5,800 nucleotides of DNA from Methanomicrobiales archaeon (GTDB taxonomy: Archaea > Halobacteriota > Methanomicrobia > Methanomicrobiales > JACTUA01): the NCBI GenBank assembly GCA_028678715.1, contig JAJRCY010000066.1, positions 1-5,800 on the forward strand, read 5' to 3'. Made by a program: the position numbers and the translations under genes. Positions 5,732-5,800 of this stretch are shown here, in pieces. Position 1 is the first letter of the stretch, and each line of letters begins with the position of its first letter. Below the pieces are notes generated by a model, which did not search any database, had not been told where the DNA came from, and saw nothing but the letters and a program-made list of their open reading frames with translations.

Positions 5732-5800
5732 GGGCACACCACCATCCGCACGGTCCTCCGCTGGGTGCCGTCAAAGGAGAGGGAACCGGGGGCCTCCTCC
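5728..5800 (-). CDS. C-terminal end of an unidentified gene upstream of pcc1 (partial)
   Basis: The minus strand carries an open frame from the window edge to TGA at 5730-5728, coding for 23 residues that end in SLSFDGTQRRTVRMVVCP. The stop overlaps the GTG of pcc1 as GTGA, the usual arrangement of co-translated archaeal genes, which is the main evidence that this is a real gene end. The fragment is too short to identify. Because archaeal pcc1 is often preceded by a Brix-domain ribosome-biogenesis protein or small ribosomal/RNA-polymerase genes, one of these is a reasonable guess. Confidence 0.5.
   Translation of the reverse strand, partial: EEAPGSLSFDGTQRRTVRMVVCP

Noticed and set aside
5364..5774. 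136-residue minus-strand frame overlapping pcc1.
   Set aside because: It is out of frame with Pcc1, which shows its family signature, and its product is Gly/Arg/Pro-rich.

Overview
The window looks like chromosomal DNA of a high-GC methanogenic archaeon, most likely of the Methanomicrobiales/Methanomicrobia. This rests on protein families: an archaeal ATP-dependent DNA ligase, an Nre-family repair protein with a C-terminal PCNA-binding tail, a DUF2117-type protein typical of methanogens, and a Pcc1 subunit of archaeal KEOPS. GGTGA/GGAG-type ribosome binding sites and a TATA box placed for leaderless transcription also fit. Coding is dense, and I see no tRNA, rRNA, CRISPR array or mobile element.

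Layout. Positions 1-1347 (+) hold the 3' four fifths of the DNA ligase gene. It runs head-on into a leftward gene for a 277-residue multi-pass membrane protein (1307-2140), and the two coding regions overlap by 41 bp. That membrane-protein gene seems to have its own promoter in the 44-bp gap behind nreA. Leftward from 5250 to 2185 lies a compact three-gene unit: a membrane-anchored extracytoplasmic protein of unknown function with a Cys-Gly-Cys-Gly-Cys cluster (4462-5250), a DUF2117-type protein (3332-4444) and nreA (2185-3327). NreA's ribosome binding site overlaps the stop codon of the DUF2117 gene. A 230-bp non-coding region (5251-5482) separates this unit from pcc1 (5483-5731), whose GTG start overlaps the stop of a gene cut off by the right edge.

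How it fits together. Ligase and NreA are both expected PCNA-associated DNA replication/repair proteins, so the left and middle parts form a small genome-maintenance neighbourhood. Two uncharacterised proteins share NreA's transcription unit, and this association is the most interesting gene-level observation. Pcc1 belongs to tRNA t6A modification and is the end of a separate operon entering from the right.

The 5251-5482 gap is rich in structure. It contains a four-tract G-quadruplex motif that shares a G-run with a strong interrupted hairpin, a perfect 12-bp palindrome, and an inverted repeat flanked by 8-bp direct repeats next to the probable promoter. I found no evidence for a complete new defence or mobile system. 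The candidates for new biology are the NreA-linked unknown genes and this structured intergenic region.
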